From: a virus | Strand: one strand, 5' to 3' | Virus record (IMG/VR): IMGVR_UViG_3300021347_000016 | Coordinates: 1-34,394 of that record | Length of the DNA: 34,394 nucleotides | Part shown: positions 21,907-30,755 of the stretch, in pieces | Numbering within the stretch: position 1 is the stretch's first letter | How the letters are laid out: the number at the start of each line of letters is the position of its first letter | Notes under the pieces: model-generated | Database searches by the model: none | What the model saw: the letters and a program-made list of their open reading frames with translations, nothing else | What the model was told of the DNA's origin: nothing | Position numbers and translations under genes: made by a program

Positions 21907-23122
21907 CTTAAACCTTTTACAAGGGCAGTATGATTTTATAACAAGTGATGCAAAAAAATCTTTATTACTAGCAGGTATAGGCTATGGTAAAAGTTTTTCG
22001 GGATCTCATTTTTTATTAAAAATGCTATCTGAATATCCAAAAGCAAAAGGATTGATCACTGCAAATACCTATACTCAACTTATAAATGCAACCCTGGAAT
22101 CATTTATTGGAGAGTTAGACCATTTAAATATACCCTTCAAATGTATTTTGGGCGGAGCAAAAAAACATATAAAAATATTTAATACAAAATTATATCTTTA
22201 TTCTTTAGAACGCTATGACGCAATTAGGGGAATTGAGGTAGGTTACTGGTGGTCAGATGAGTCGGCATTTGCGAAGCACGAGGCGATACAAGTTTGTAGA
22301 GGGCGATTGAGAGATAGAAATGGTCCCCTGTATGAAAGACATACTACAAGCCCCAACGGTTATAACTGGACATATGAAGAATTTGAAAATAAAGACGGCA
22401 AAAACAAAAATAAGAAAATCGCACTTTTTAGAGGGATCACAAAAGATAACATTTTTTTACCAGAGGGTTATTATGATTCTCTTTTAGAAGACTATGGAGG
22501 TATTAATAACCCTCTTGCAAAACAAGAATTGTTCGGTCAATTTGTTAATCTACAAAGCGGTGCGATATATTGGGCGTTCGATAGAAATATACATGTAAAA
22601 CCATTTACTCCAAATAGATCTTTTCCTGTTTATGTAGGACAAGATTTTAATATAGATAATATGGAAGGTGTATATATACAGTATATAAGTGGTGTTTTTT
22701 ATTGCTTTCAAGAAAATATTTTAAAGCATCACGGGGCAAACACGGACGCAGCGGCCTCTAAAATATGTAATGATTTAATTCCAAAATATAATGTTATTGT
22801 TATTCCAGACTCTACAGGTAAGGCCGTTAAAACTTCCTCAAGTGGGTCTGACATTGAAATTCTTAAACGATATGGTCTCAATGTGGCAACAACAACAAAT
22901 CCTTTTATAAGAGACCGTCAAAATACAGTTAACATATTACTGAAACAGGGTAGAATAATAATTGATCCGTCATGTACGAATTTAATTAAAGAATTTGAAA
23001 CTATATCATCAAGGGATAAGGAAGGCGATAAGGCACATGCAAGTGTTGCCCTTGGTTATGTAGTTTATAAATTAGAACCTCTAAGGCAAAAAAAGAAACA
23101 ACAAAGGACTGTCAGACTATAA
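21896..23122 (+). CDS. terL: terminase large subunit (ATPase and nuclease)
   Basis: A 408-residue protein. GIGYGKS (27-33) is Walker A, YWWSDES (Asp121, Glu122) Walker B, and TTSPNG the coupling motif. Nuclease part: VGQDFN (Asp250) and PDSTGK (Asp305). The third acidic position, usually in a HASDALGY-like motif, is HASVALGY here, with Val384 in place of Asp. It pumps DNA into the prohead and cuts it. The valine means a neighbouring acid (EGD at about 376-378) must serve, or the nuclease differs. A parS-like palindrome begins one base after its stop. Confidence 0.85.
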   Translation: MNHNLNLLQGQYDFITSDAKKSLLLAGIGYGKSFSGSHFLLKMLSEYPKAKGLITANTYTQLINATLESFIGELDHLNIPFKCILGGAKKHIKIFNTKLYLYSLERYDAIRGIEVGYWWSDESAFAKHEAIQVCRGRLRDRNGPLYERHTTSPNGYNWTYEEFENKDGKNKNKKIALFRGITKDNIFLPEGYYDSLLEDYGGINNPLAKQELFGQFVNLQSGAIYWAFDRNIHVKPFTPNRSFPVYVGQDFNIDNMEGVYIQYISGVFYCFQENILKHHGANTDAAASKICNDLIPKYNVIVIPDSTGKAVKTSSSGSDIEILKRYGLNVATTTNPFIRDRQNTVNILLKQGRIIIDPSCTNLIKEFETISSRDKEGDKAHASVALGYVVYKLEPLRQKKKQQRTVRL

Positions 23123-23123
23123 A

Positions 23124-23139
23124 TGTTCCACGTGGAACA
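23124..23139. promoter_or_regulatory. parS-like site 1 (perfect 16-bp palindrome)
   Basis: TGTTCCACGTGGAACA is a perfect palindrome and identical to a chromosomal parS sequence known in proteobacteria (the bacterial consensus is TGTTNCACGTGNAACA). It lies in the 36-bp gap between terminase and portal, one base after the terminase stop. A 16-mer like this is not expected by chance in 34 kb of AT-rich DNA. Confidence 0.8.
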
Positions 23140-23158
23140 AAATTTCAAAGGATGAAAT

Positions 23159-24571
23159 GTGTTAAAATTAAAAATTGAAAAAATTTTAGATTATATAGCT
23201 AGTAAAAGTGATTTTTTAAAATTTAATGAAGATATATTTAATATTTTAGAAGGTGATTTAGTTAGATATGTTGATAATGCCCTAGAAAATCAATTGTTAT
23301 CGAAACAGGCCTATGAAAGTGCCAGAGAGGGGATCAGTCCGATTAATATTATAAAAAAGGTGACTGATAAATTAACAAAATTATATGCATCAAATGTTAA
23401 AAGAATTGTTACTGTAGACAATGAACCATCGGAAAAAAATCAAGAAATTGTAGACTATTATGTAAAAGAATTAAATGTCGATAAATTTATGAATGACTTT
23501 AATTATTTTATGAATAGCACTAAGACAAGTTTAATCGAACCATATTTATCTAGGGAAAATAAACCAAAAATTAGAGTAATACCTTCACATCAATATTTAG
23601 TCTGGTCAGATGATATCGTCGAACCAAATAAACCAACCGTGTTAATTAAATTAATGGGCAAAAAAAAATTTGGAGACAAAGAATTAGATGTATATTTTCT
23701 TTATTCAGATGACGAGTTTATAGCAATAAACAGTGAAGGTGACATTTTAAATGATTATATGGAAGGAAATGAAGGGTTAAATGTTTATGGGGTTATTCCT
23801 GCCACCTACGGCAATATGAGTGATTATTTATTAATGCCTAAACCAGACACAGACCTTTTCAGAATGTGTATACTTTTCTGTCTATCATTTACGCATAGCA
23901 ATGACGCGATTAAATATATGAGCTATAGTATTGTGTATGGGGTCGACATTGAAAGCGATAGCCTAGAAAGAAATCCAAATGTTTTTTGGTATTTTAAATC
24001 AGAACAAAATAAAACACCGCAGATTGGACAAATAAAACCAGAGGTAGACACTTCAAAGGTGATTGAAAATATAATGGTGCAGTTTGATAGTTGGTTAGAA
24101 ACTAAAGGAATCAAGGTTAGTAATGCAGGCAGGGCGAGAGGAGATAATAATTTATCAGGTTTATCAATGATTATAAAAGAAATGGACACAATCCAGGCAT
24201 TAAAAGGCCAAATGAGTAAAATGGAATTTACAGAAAATGATTTTTGGAAACGAATGGCCAAAATACATAATTATTGGGTTTTAAATGGAATTGTTAAAGG
24301 CAAGGAACTAATGGATGAAAATATAAATGTAAAAGTTGAGTATGAATTGCCAAAACCAATAGAATCAGAGGACGAAAGACTTGATCGAGCGATTAAGGCC
24401 AGAAAAGAAATGCTTGCAACAACTAAAGAGGCCATTAAAATATGGAAGCCTAGATTAAGCGAAGAAGAATTAAATCAAATGATAGAAGAATTAGAAGAAG
24501 AATTTTCTTTTAAAAGTCAAGAAAATTTAAGTATAGAATCAAATGATCAAGAAAATGACCAGGAGAGTTAA
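23159..24571 (+). CDS. portal protein (SPP1 gp6-like)
   Basis: A 470-residue protein in portal position. It starts with GTG at 23159, supported by AAAGGA six bases upstream; nearby ATG codons are out of frame or stop at once. The sequence has the portal pattern: GISPINIIKKVTDKLTKLYAS, then PYLSRENKPKIRVIPSHQYLVWSDD, GVIPATYGN and a long C-terminal helix (EDERLDRAIKARKEML). The acidic C-terminal tail is Glu/Asn-rich. The portal is the dodecameric gate for DNA at one capsid vertex. A parS-like palindrome lies just upstream of its ribosome binding site. Confidence 0.75.
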   Translation: MLKLKIEKILDYIASKSDFLKFNEDIFNILEGDLVRYVDNALENQLLSKQAYESAREGISPINIIKKVTDKLTKLYASNVKRIVTVDNEPSEKNQEIVDYYVKELNVDKFMNDFNYFMNSTKTSLIEPYLSRENKPKIRVIPSHQYLVWSDDIVEPNKPTVLIKLMGKKKFGDKELDVYFLYSDDEFIAINSEGDILNDYMEGNEGLNVYGVIPATYGNMSDYLLMPKPDTDLFRMCILFCLSFTHSNDAIKYMSYSIVYGVDIESDSLERNPNVFWYFKSEQNKTPQIGQIKPEVDTSKVIENIMVQFDSWLETKGIKVSNAGRARGDNNLSGLSMIIKEMDTIQALKGQMSKMEFTENDFWKRMAKIHNYWVLNGIVKGKELMDENINVKVEYELPKPIESEDERLDRAIKARKEMLATTKEAIKIWKPRLSEEELNQMIEELEEEFSFKSQENLSIESNDQENDQES

Positions 24572-24573
24572 AA

Positions 24574-25095
24574 ATGCCTAAAAATATCGCAAGTGAGGAT
24601 ATAACAATTTCAGAAAATTATTCTGAATTGGAAAGAAAATCTATTGCAAAAGATATAATAGAGCATTTGAGAAAACGCACAAAAAGCGGTAAGGGCGAGG
24701 GCCTTAAACCATGGCCAGGAAGTGCAGGAAAGTATTCTAAATCTTATAAAGAGAGTTTAGATTTTAAATTAAAAGCTAGTAAGTCACCTGTAAATCTAAC
24801 ATTATCGGGGGATATGTTAACGGCCATTGAAGTTTTGCAAAATAGAAAAAGCAAAATACAAGTAGGTATTCCTTTTGGTGCTTCAGAATGGGGTAGAGCA
24901 AAAGGAAATATTTTAGGATCATATGGAGGCAACCCTAATCCAAGCAAGGCCAGACCATTTTTGAAACTCTCCAAAAAAGAAATTGATAATATACTTTCTA
25001 AATATCCTTTGCAAAAAAAGAAAAGAGAAAAAAACTTAAAAAGATTAGAAAAGCTTGCTCCTTTCTTAACAGAATTTAAGGAGGATAAAAAATAA
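24574..25095 (+). CDS. virion morphogenesis / tail-completion-like protein
   Basis: A 173-residue basic protein. The patterns KRTKSGKGEGLKPWPGSAGKYSKSYKE, NLTLSGDMLTAIEV and KARPFLKLSKKEIDNI are like those of phage virion morphogenesis (Mu gpG-like) and HK97 gp10-like proteins: a Ser/Tyr-rich linker, LTxSGxML, and a RPFLxLS motif. Such proteins complete necks or tails. The place between portal and scaffold is unusual for them. The ribosome binding site is GGAGAG. The end overlaps the next gene by one base. Confidence 0.55.
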   Translation: MPKNIASEDITISENYSELERKSIAKDIIEHLRKRTKSGKGEGLKPWPGSAGKYSKSYKESLDFKLKASKSPVNLTLSGDMLTAIEVLQNRKSKIQVGIPFGASEWGRAKGNILGSYGGNPNPSKARPFLKLSKKEIDNILSKYPLQKKKREKNLKRLEKLAPFLTEFKEDKK

Positions 25096-25589
25096 TGCCT
25101 GCACAATTTTCAACTGATCCAAAATTTTTAGGTAAAAAAATTAAAGGCAAAATGATTAAGGCCTTAAATAAACAGTTTATGTTAAAAGCTGGAAATGAGT
25201 TATCTGAGGATATAAGAAGGCGAACAAGATTAGGTTTTGGAGTAAAAGATATAGGTCGGCCAAGAAGAAAATTAAAACCACTAGCACAGATTACAAAAAT
25301 TTATAGGCGTGAATTTCAAAATAAAATGTCTTCACTAACAAAACCATCTAGAAGTAATTTAACTTTTACAGGACAGCTATTAGATAGCTTAAAGGCCGTA
25401 AAATCGTCTACTGGTAAGGTCACAATTGATTTTGTAGGAATACACAAAGATATACATGGAAAAAGAATGAAAAATATTGATCTTGCAAATGAAGTTACAA
25501 GTAAAGGGAGACCATTTTTAGGGCCTACTAATAGGGAACTGCAAAGGTTTCGAACAAAATTAATTAATCAAATAGAAAAATTCTTATAA
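25095..25589 (+). CDS. second virion morphogenesis / HK97 gp10-like protein
   Basis: A 164-residue basic protein with the same order of features as its neighbour: DIRRRTRLGFGVKD, NLTFTGQLLDSLKAV and KGRPFLGPTNREL. The two seem to be distant paralogues or two versions of one fold. Role probably at the head-tail joint. It starts in TAATG overlap with the previous stop. Confidence 0.55.
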   Translation: MPAQFSTDPKFLGKKIKGKMIKALNKQFMLKAGNELSEDIRRRTRLGFGVKDIGRPRRKLKPLAQITKIYRREFQNKMSSLTKPSRSNLTFTGQLLDSLKAVKSSTGKVTIDFVGIHKDIHGKRMKNIDLANEVTSKGRPFLGPTNRELQRFRTKLINQIEKFL

Positions 25590-25641
25590 CACATAAAGTA
25601 AAAACCGATATTATTGACCTATTGTATAGAAGGAGTTTACA

Positions 25642-26247
25642 ATGGAAAATGAAAATGGCACTAACGTTAGTGACGATAATGTCAATGAAAATGGAACAGC
25701 TAGTGGCGTCCAAGAAAATGGGAATGTTTCATATACTACTTACAAAAAAACTTTAACGCAGCTTAAAAACCTTCAAGAAAAACACAAGCAAAGTGAACAT
25801 TTACTTGGAGAGTTTGAAAAAAAAGAGCAAGAATCAGAAAAAAAGCGGTTAGAGGAACAAGGAGAGTATAAGAAATTATTGGAAATGGAACGTCAAAAAA
25901 TCGGGCAATATGAATCTGAACGAGATGAATATAAAAATAGATTAATAACGGCCCACAAGTTAAATGCTTTTACCGAAAAACTTCCTTCCAAGATTTCTAA
26001 ACCTCAATTTTATGATCACATTCCTTTAAATGATATTGTAATTGATCCTGAAACTGGAATAGTTGATGAAACAAGTGTTAACAATGCAGTTAACTTTTTT
26101 GTTAAAGAATATCATCAACTTTTAGAACCGACTGGCAAACCGTTGCCATCCGACTCTCCTTCGGGATCGGGACAATTGTCGTATCAACAATGGTTGAAAC
26201 TGCCTGTGAAAGAAAAAAGGGCAAGAATAAATGAAGTAATAGATTAA
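25642..26247 (+). CDS. capsid scaffolding protein
   Basis: A 201-residue protein directly before the major capsid gene. The first 25 residues are Asn/Gly/Asp/Val-rich, followed by a long charged coiled coil (LTQLKNLQEKHKQSEHLLGEFEKKEQESEKKRLEEQ). A C-terminal helix-loop region (QQWLKLPVKEKRARINEVID) is probably the capsid-binding part. Scaffold proteins shape the prohead and leave before or during packaging. Good AAGGAG site. Confidence 0.75.
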   Translation: MENENGTNVSDDNVNENGTASGVQENGNVSYTTYKKTLTQLKNLQEKHKQSEHLLGEFEKKEQESEKKRLEEQGEYKKLLEMERQKIGQYESERDEYKNRLITAHKLNAFTEKLPSKISKPQFYDHIPLNDIVIDPETGIVDETSVNNAVNFFVKEYHQLLEPTGKPLPSDSPSGSGQLSYQQWLKLPVKEKRARINEVID

Positions 26248-26282
26248 AATAATAATTAAAAACTTTAAGGAAGGAGTTTTTT

Positions 26283-27185
26283 ATGGGTGCGACTTCAGTC
26301 GGTGACGTAAGTAATCAAGTAAAAAAATATTGGTCTCCATTGTTCCAAGATGAATTGCTCGAAACAAATATCTTAGCAAATCTTGTTAATAGGGACTATG
26401 AAGGAAATTTAGACAAAAGCGGTGATTCAGTTTTTGTCTCCCAAATTAATCGGCCAACGGCAACAAGAAAAACGGTCGGAAGTGGCCACGAGTATTTTAA
26501 TACAAGCAAGCTATCAACTTCTAGAATCACGATAACCGCTGATCAAGTTATTTCTGCGGCCTATGAATTTGATGACCTAGTTGATTTACAGTCTCAAATA
26601 GGTGAGCAGGATTCTAAAATTAGATTAGGATTAGTAGAAGCCTGTGGAATCGAGCTAAATAATTATCTTTATGAAAAAGTTAGTCCTTCAACTTCTGCAC
26701 CTGATCATTTAGTTGATGCGGTAACTGATTTTAATGCAACACAATTAAATAGTGTCCGAAAACTAGCAAGTCAAGCTAAATGGCCTAAAATGGGAAAGGG
26801 CTGGTATGGGTTATTAGATCCTCAATACTATTCAGACCTTTTGAATGCTGCAACTTTGACTAGTGTTGATAATGTAGACGAAAGACCTGTAGTTGGCGGT
26901 GTTTTTGGAACAAGGCGATTTGGTTTTAATCTTTTTGAAGACAATTCAGACGGCTTAATAGATGCAATGCAAAGATTAGACGGATCGTCTACTGCCACCG
27001 AAGATGCAGGTTTATTCTTTCATCCTGACTTCATGGCTTTAGTTATGCAAAAAGATATTACGTTTGAAGTGGCACCATTAACGTCTAATAAACAATTTGG
27101 ATATGTAATTGTTTGTAAAATGGTAGTAGGTGCAGCATTAACAAACGATGGTGATGAAAAACATATTGTAGTTTACAACACTTGA
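26283..27185 (+). CDS. major capsid protein
   Basis: A 300-residue protein following the scaffold. The pattern suggests an HK97 fold: KKYWSPLFQDELLETNILANLVNRDYEGNL, then a long loop with RPTATRKTVGSGHEYF, a spine-helix region (QIGEQDSKIRLGLVEACGIELNNYLYEKV), GLLDPQYYSDLLNAATLT, and a final beta part (KQFGYVIVCKMVVGAALTND). The type resembles the N4gp56/P22-coat-like group of major capsid proteins. AAGGAAGGAG precedes the ATG. Confidence 0.75.
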   Translation: MGATSVGDVSNQVKKYWSPLFQDELLETNILANLVNRDYEGNLDKSGDSVFVSQINRPTATRKTVGSGHEYFNTSKLSTSRITITADQVISAAYEFDDLVDLQSQIGEQDSKIRLGLVEACGIELNNYLYEKVSPSTSAPDHLVDAVTDFNATQLNSVRKLASQAKWPKMGKGWYGLLDPQYYSDLLNAATLTSVDNVDERPVVGGVFGTRRFGFNLFEDNSDGLIDAMQRLDGSSTATEDAGLFFHPDFMALVMQKDITFEVAPLTSNKQFGYVIVCKMVVGAALTNDGDEKHIVVYNT

Positions 27186-27214
27186 TATTTAACTTTTTTT
27201 AAAAATGAAAAATT

Positions 27215-27448
27215 ATGGACGGATTAAGACCTTATAAATATATAACAACGTTACAGGCCAAATCTGCAAAAGAATTGGACAATTTGATATCAGGTATTGC
27301 CATGCCCTGCGTAATCGTGGGGCTTTATGTCGATAATAAAGGTATTCATTATGCAAAAATAAATTTATCCAGGCCGTTGTATAAAAAGGTTGAATCAAAA
27401 AGTCCAAAAAATACAAATAAAAAATACGATATAATAAAGGAGTTATAA
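27215..27448 (+). CDS. small hypothetical protein after the capsid gene
   Basis: A 77-residue protein (LQAKSAKELDNLISGIAMPCVIVGLYVDNKGIHYAKINL ...). The ribosome binding site is weak. The frame runs to one base before the next ATG, and the next gene's AAGGAG site lies in its last codons. The place suggests a head accessory protein, but no family is recognised. Confidence 0.5.
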   Translation: MDGLRPYKYITTLQAKSAKELDNLISGIAMPCVIVGLYVDNKGIHYAKINLSRPLYKKVESKSPKNTNKKYDIIKEL

Positions 27449-27856
27449 ATGGCCGTTTTAAGTGACGCTCAGACAATTTCGGCACCTTTCGGAAATGAAG
27501 TAAATTACGTTAATGTAGTTTATGATTTTTCTGTAGACGGAGGTGCTGCCGCTGATTACACAGTACTAACAGCAGATGGATCTTTACTTGTAGAATTAAT
27601 TTGTTGCGACGTAGAAACTCAAGTAACAAGTGGTGGAGCAAATGTAAATGACCTTGGAAAAGGAGCAGGCGGTACCGAGTTTTGGAGTGACCAGGCCGTT
27701 GCAGGATTTACAGCAGACGCACAGTTAATAGCAGACACACCAGGAACAATAGTTGAACTGGCCAACGCCGAAACAATTGTTTTTGGCATTGAGACCGCAG
27801 CTATTACAGCAGGAAAGGTAACTTTTAAATTTAAAGTTTTTAAAAGAGGAAAATAA
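27449..27856 (+). CDS. head decoration or accessory protein candidate
   Basis: A 135-residue beta-rich protein with many Ala, Gly, Val and Thr residues (TISAPFGNEVNYVNVVYDFSVDG, VELANAETIVFGIETAAITAGKVTFKFKVFKRG). Position and composition fit a structural protein on the capsid surface. The gene is followed by a hairpin and two parS-like sites. No family was recognised. Confidence 0.5.
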   Translation: MAVLSDAQTISAPFGNEVNYVNVVYDFSVDGGAAADYTVLTADGSLLVELICCDVETQVTSGGANVNDLGKGAGGTEFWSDQAVAGFTADAQLIADTPGTIVELANAETIVFGIETAAITAGKVTFKFKVFKRGK

Positions 27857-27873
27857 TTTTTTAAAAATATATT

Positions 27874-27912
27874 ATGTGAACTATTTATTTACCCTTGATT
27901 GATAGTTCACAT
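27874..27912. terminator. long inverted repeat (possible terminator)
   Basis: ATGTGAACTAT (27874-27884) is perfectly complementary to ATAGTTCACAT (27902-27912), with 17 bases in between. Only a short T-rich stretch follows (TTTAATT), so termination is probably incomplete. It would reduce transcription from the capsid genes into the neck genes. Confidence 0.45.
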
Positions 27913-27917
27913 TTAAT

Positions 27918-27933
27918 TGTTCTACGTGGAACA
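27918..27933. promoter_or_regulatory. parS-like site 2 (15/16 to the palindrome)
   Basis: TGTTCTACGTGGAACA differs from site 1 by one base (C to T at the sixth position). It begins five bases after the inverted repeat and 38 bp ahead of site 3, which is identical. Confidence 0.75.
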
Positions 27934-27955
27934 TTTTGAAAAATGATTTTTTAAT

Positions 27956-27971
27956 TGTTCTACGTGGAACA
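27956..27971. promoter_or_regulatory. parS-like site 3 (identical to site 2)
   Basis: TGTTCTACGTGGAACA with the same flanks as site 2 over about 26 bp (TTTAATTG before, TTTT after), so the pair arose by duplication. Seven T follow, then the ribosome binding site of the 27992 gene. A short RNA hairpin with T-run is an alternative reading for this copy alone. Confidence 0.75.
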
Positions 27972-27991
27972 TTTTTTTGTAAGGAATGAAA

Positions 27992-29896
27992 ATGTCTTTG
28001 CCTCCACATATAAATGATAGAGTAAAAGAAAGTTATGTAACAGTTGGATCAAGGGATTCTGTGCAACAAGTTTTACCAGTAAGCGGAGCAGGCGATACCT
28101 TAGACATAGATTCAACTGGTCAACTTGAGGTCGTTTTATCGGGTTATGTAGATGATAATAATAGTTCATCCACACCTTTGAGTGCAGGAGCAACGTTTAC
28201 AGGGACAAAAACCGAAGTTATTGATTATGGTATAATTTATGTAAATGTTTATTCTGACGTTGCAAGTGCATCCGACGGCCTCGAAATTCAATTTTCTAGT
28301 GACGGTGTAACGTGGCGTGGAGGGCTTGGGGATACATTTACAATAAGTGCAAATCTAGATAAAACATTTTCCTTTCAGGCACATAAAAAATACTTTAGAG
28401 TGCTTTATCAAAATGGTGGAAGTGATCAAACGTCATTCGACTTGCAAACAATTTTAAAAAAGGTCAATGGAAAGCCTTCAAGTCACAGAATTCAAGATTC
28501 AATTTCTGAAGAAGACGATGCCGAATTAGTTAAGGCCGTTATCACTGGAGAAAATGCAAGTGGAAATTTTGTAAATGCATCACTGACTAACGGTGGAAAC
28601 TTTAAAGTATCATTAGAAGAATTAGAATCAGGCGTTAGTGTAAACAGTAATTCACAATTGAAAATTACTCAATTTGATTCTTCTGGAAATGAGTTATTTA
28701 CAGGTGATAAGCCTGCAAGAGTAGATTTCCCCCCAACCTATTTTGATATTTTTGGAAAATTTGAGACCGCAGCACCTTACAAGCTTTATGAATATAGTGC
28801 TGGTTATCCTTTAGACACAACAAGATACATTGATACATTAACCTCTGGTAGTGGAACCGTTGTTAGAAATGCAACAAAAACACAAATTGAATTTACAACA
28901 ACTACCGCAAGTGGTGACAGAGCATTATTTCAGACAAGAAGAAATATTCAGTATAATAAGGCAAATGCTCAACAAATATTTTTCATCTATAGACCTAACC
29001 CACTAACAAATAGAAGAGAAAGATTTGGACCCCACGATGATAACAATGGAACCTTTTTTGAAATTGAAGGATCTAACGTTAATATAGTTGTTAGATCTAA
29101 TACTAGCGGTAGTATTGTTGACACTAAATTTGCTCAAGCAGATTGGGACGACCCATTAAATGGCACTGGAGCAAGCGGAAAAACTATCGACTGGACAAAG
29201 CAAATAGTTTTCAAAATTGAATTTGGTTGGCTTTCTTCAAGGGGAATAAGATATTTTATTGATATTGAGGGGGATATAATATTAGTAAAATCTTATTTTG
29301 TATCAGACACATTAACAGTGCCTTATTTTGCAGTCCCTACACTTCCTTTTAGAGTCGATGTAGAAAATATAAATACAACTGCACAGACACAAGTAAACTC
29401 TCTTTCTTGTATTGCATTTTTATCATCGGGAGCGCAACAACAAGAAGGCCCTATTAGAAATATTTCTTCTGATACAACGGCAGTCAGTGCATCGACCACG
29501 GAAACAATTGTTGATGGCATTAGATTAAATTCTTCTTATCTCAATGGATCATTACAACCGATAAGATTATCCATATTGCCTGCCTCTGGAAATACTTTTT
29601 TACGATATAGATTAAGATATAACCCAACCCTAACAAGTGCTGTATGGGCCACAGGGACAGGAATTCACGATACATTAACGTCAGTATCCAGTTTTACAGG
29701 TGGCGACATTATATTAAGTGGAATTGTTGCATTGAGTAACCAAGCAACGCAAGCGTCAATTATTTCAGAATTGAAAGAGGACGTCTATGTCGGTCGGGAC
29801 GCTTCCAATAACCCTGACGCTTTAGTTTTAACCGTTGAAACCACCTCTAGTTCTGGGACTTTACATTATGATTTTGACTTTAAAGAATATATTTAA
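27992..29896 (+). CDS. large head/neck structural protein
   Basis: A protein of 634 residues. The ATG at 27992 is chosen because AAGGA ends six bases upstream; the ATG at 27986 touches that site. The protein is beta-rich with many Ser, Thr, Gly and Asn residues (TGTKTEVIDYGIIYVNVYSD, FQAHKKYFRVLYQNGG). A middle part, about residues 250-500, looks like a concanavalin-like or jelly-roll domain. It is probably an external decoration or a neck whisker-like protein. Gene position between capsid and tail completion genes supports a structural role. Family not recognised. Confidence 0.5.
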   Translation: MSLPPHINDRVKESYVTVGSRDSVQQVLPVSGAGDTLDIDSTGQLEVVLSGYVDDNNSSSTPLSAGATFTGTKTEVIDYGIIYVNVYSDVASASDGLEIQFSSDGVTWRGGLGDTFTISANLDKTFSFQAHKKYFRVLYQNGGSDQTSFDLQTILKKVNGKPSSHRIQDSISEEDDAELVKAVITGENASGNFVNASLTNGGNFKVSLEELESGVSVNSNSQLKITQFDSSGNELFTGDKPARVDFPPTYFDIFGKFETAAPYKLYEYSAGYPLDTTRYIDTLTSGSGTVVRNATKTQIEFTTTTASGDRALFQTRRNIQYNKANAQQIFFIYRPNPLTNRRERFGPHDDNNGTFFEIEGSNVNIVVRSNTSGSIVDTKFAQADWDDPLNGTGASGKTIDWTKQIVFKIEFGWLSSRGIRYFIDIEGDIILVKSYFVSDTLTVPYFAVPTLPFRVDVENINTTAQTQVNSLSCIAFLSSGAQQQEGPIRNISSDTTAVSASTTETIVDGIRLNSSYLNGSLQPIRLSILPASGNTFLRYRLRYNPTLTSAVWATGTGIHDTLTSVSSFTGGDIILSGIVALSNQATQASIISELKEDVYVGRDASNNPDALVLTVETTSSSGTLHYDFDFKEYI

Positions 29897-29907
29897 GGAG
29901 TTTAATT

Positions 29908-30747
29908 TTGCATTACAGAATTATTTTTAGTGACAATGGGACATTAAACGATCTTAGCATTAATTTAAATAACTATCATAGTGGGACAGGTGCTATTGGT
30001 TTTGTTAGTGCAGATGATTATTTATATATAGGGTCAAGGTATCCTTTTAATAGTTTTTACGTGGCATTTGGAACGGCAAATACACAAGCATCAACCCTTT
30101 CTATAGATTATTGGGATGGGAATACGTGGAGAGAATCTGTTGATGTAGTGGATCAGACAGATGGTTTTAAGCAGGACGGTCTTATAACTTTTGTTCCCGA
30201 TAAGGGAAAATCAGGGTGGTCAAGAGAAGACACTGTTAACAGAAGTGGAACCGAACAAGTCACAGGTTTAGGGGATGTAACCATTTATGATCAATATTGG
30301 TTAAGACTCTCCGTGAGTGCAGATATGGACGCAGGAACGACTTTAAAATGGTTAAAATATAAATTTATAATCGATGACGAACTATATAGTGAATATCCTA
30401 TTTTCAATAGTTCAGATGTGAAAACTTCATTTGAGTCGGGAAAGACCGATTGGGAGGAGCAAGTAGTAGTAGGGTCTGGCCTAGTCGTCGATGAATTAAT
30501 TAGACGCGGAACTATAGAATCAGGGAATCAGTTATTAGATTATAGTAAATTAAAATCTCCATGTGTCCCTAAAGTCGCTGAATTAATTTTTAATTCTTTT
30601 GGGGATGACTACAACGATGATAGGCTAAAGGCCAGAGATTTATTTAAAGAGCGTATAGGGAATAAATCATTTAACATTGATTTAAATAATAATGCAACGC
30701 TCGATAATCAAGAGTTAGGATTCAGGTCAGGTTATTTCTGGCAATAG
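29908..30747 (+). CDS. head-tail connector or neck structural protein candidate, TTG start
   Basis: A 279-residue protein starting with TTG, with AAGGAG seven bases upstream. The first 160 residues are beta-rich with WDGNTWRES and DKGKSGWSREDT, typical of carbohydrate-binding-like or adaptor folds. The last 90 residues are helical (VPKVAELIFNSFGDDYNDDRLKARDLFKERIG) and look like a connector domain. It ends nine bases before a tiny Lys-rich gene. Confidence 0.5.
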   Translation: MHYRIIFSDNGTLNDLSINLNNYHSGTGAIGFVSADDYLYIGSRYPFNSFYVAFGTANTQASTLSIDYWDGNTWRESVDVVDQTDGFKQDGLITFVPDKGKSGWSREDTVNRSGTEQVTGLGDVTIYDQYWLRLSVSADMDAGTTLKWLKYKFIIDDELYSEYPIFNSSDVKTSFESGKTDWEEQVVVGSGLVVDELIRRGTIESGNQLLDYSKLKSPCVPKVAELIFNSFGDDYNDDRLKARDLFKERIGNKSFNIDLNNNATLDNQELGFRSGYFWQ

Positions 30748-30755
30748 GATTAAAG

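Noticed and set aside
27956-27985. parS-like site 3 read purely as an intrinsic terminator
   Set aside because: The stem is short and AT-rich, and the other two copies of the 16-mer lack a good T-run, so a DNA-level site explains all three better.
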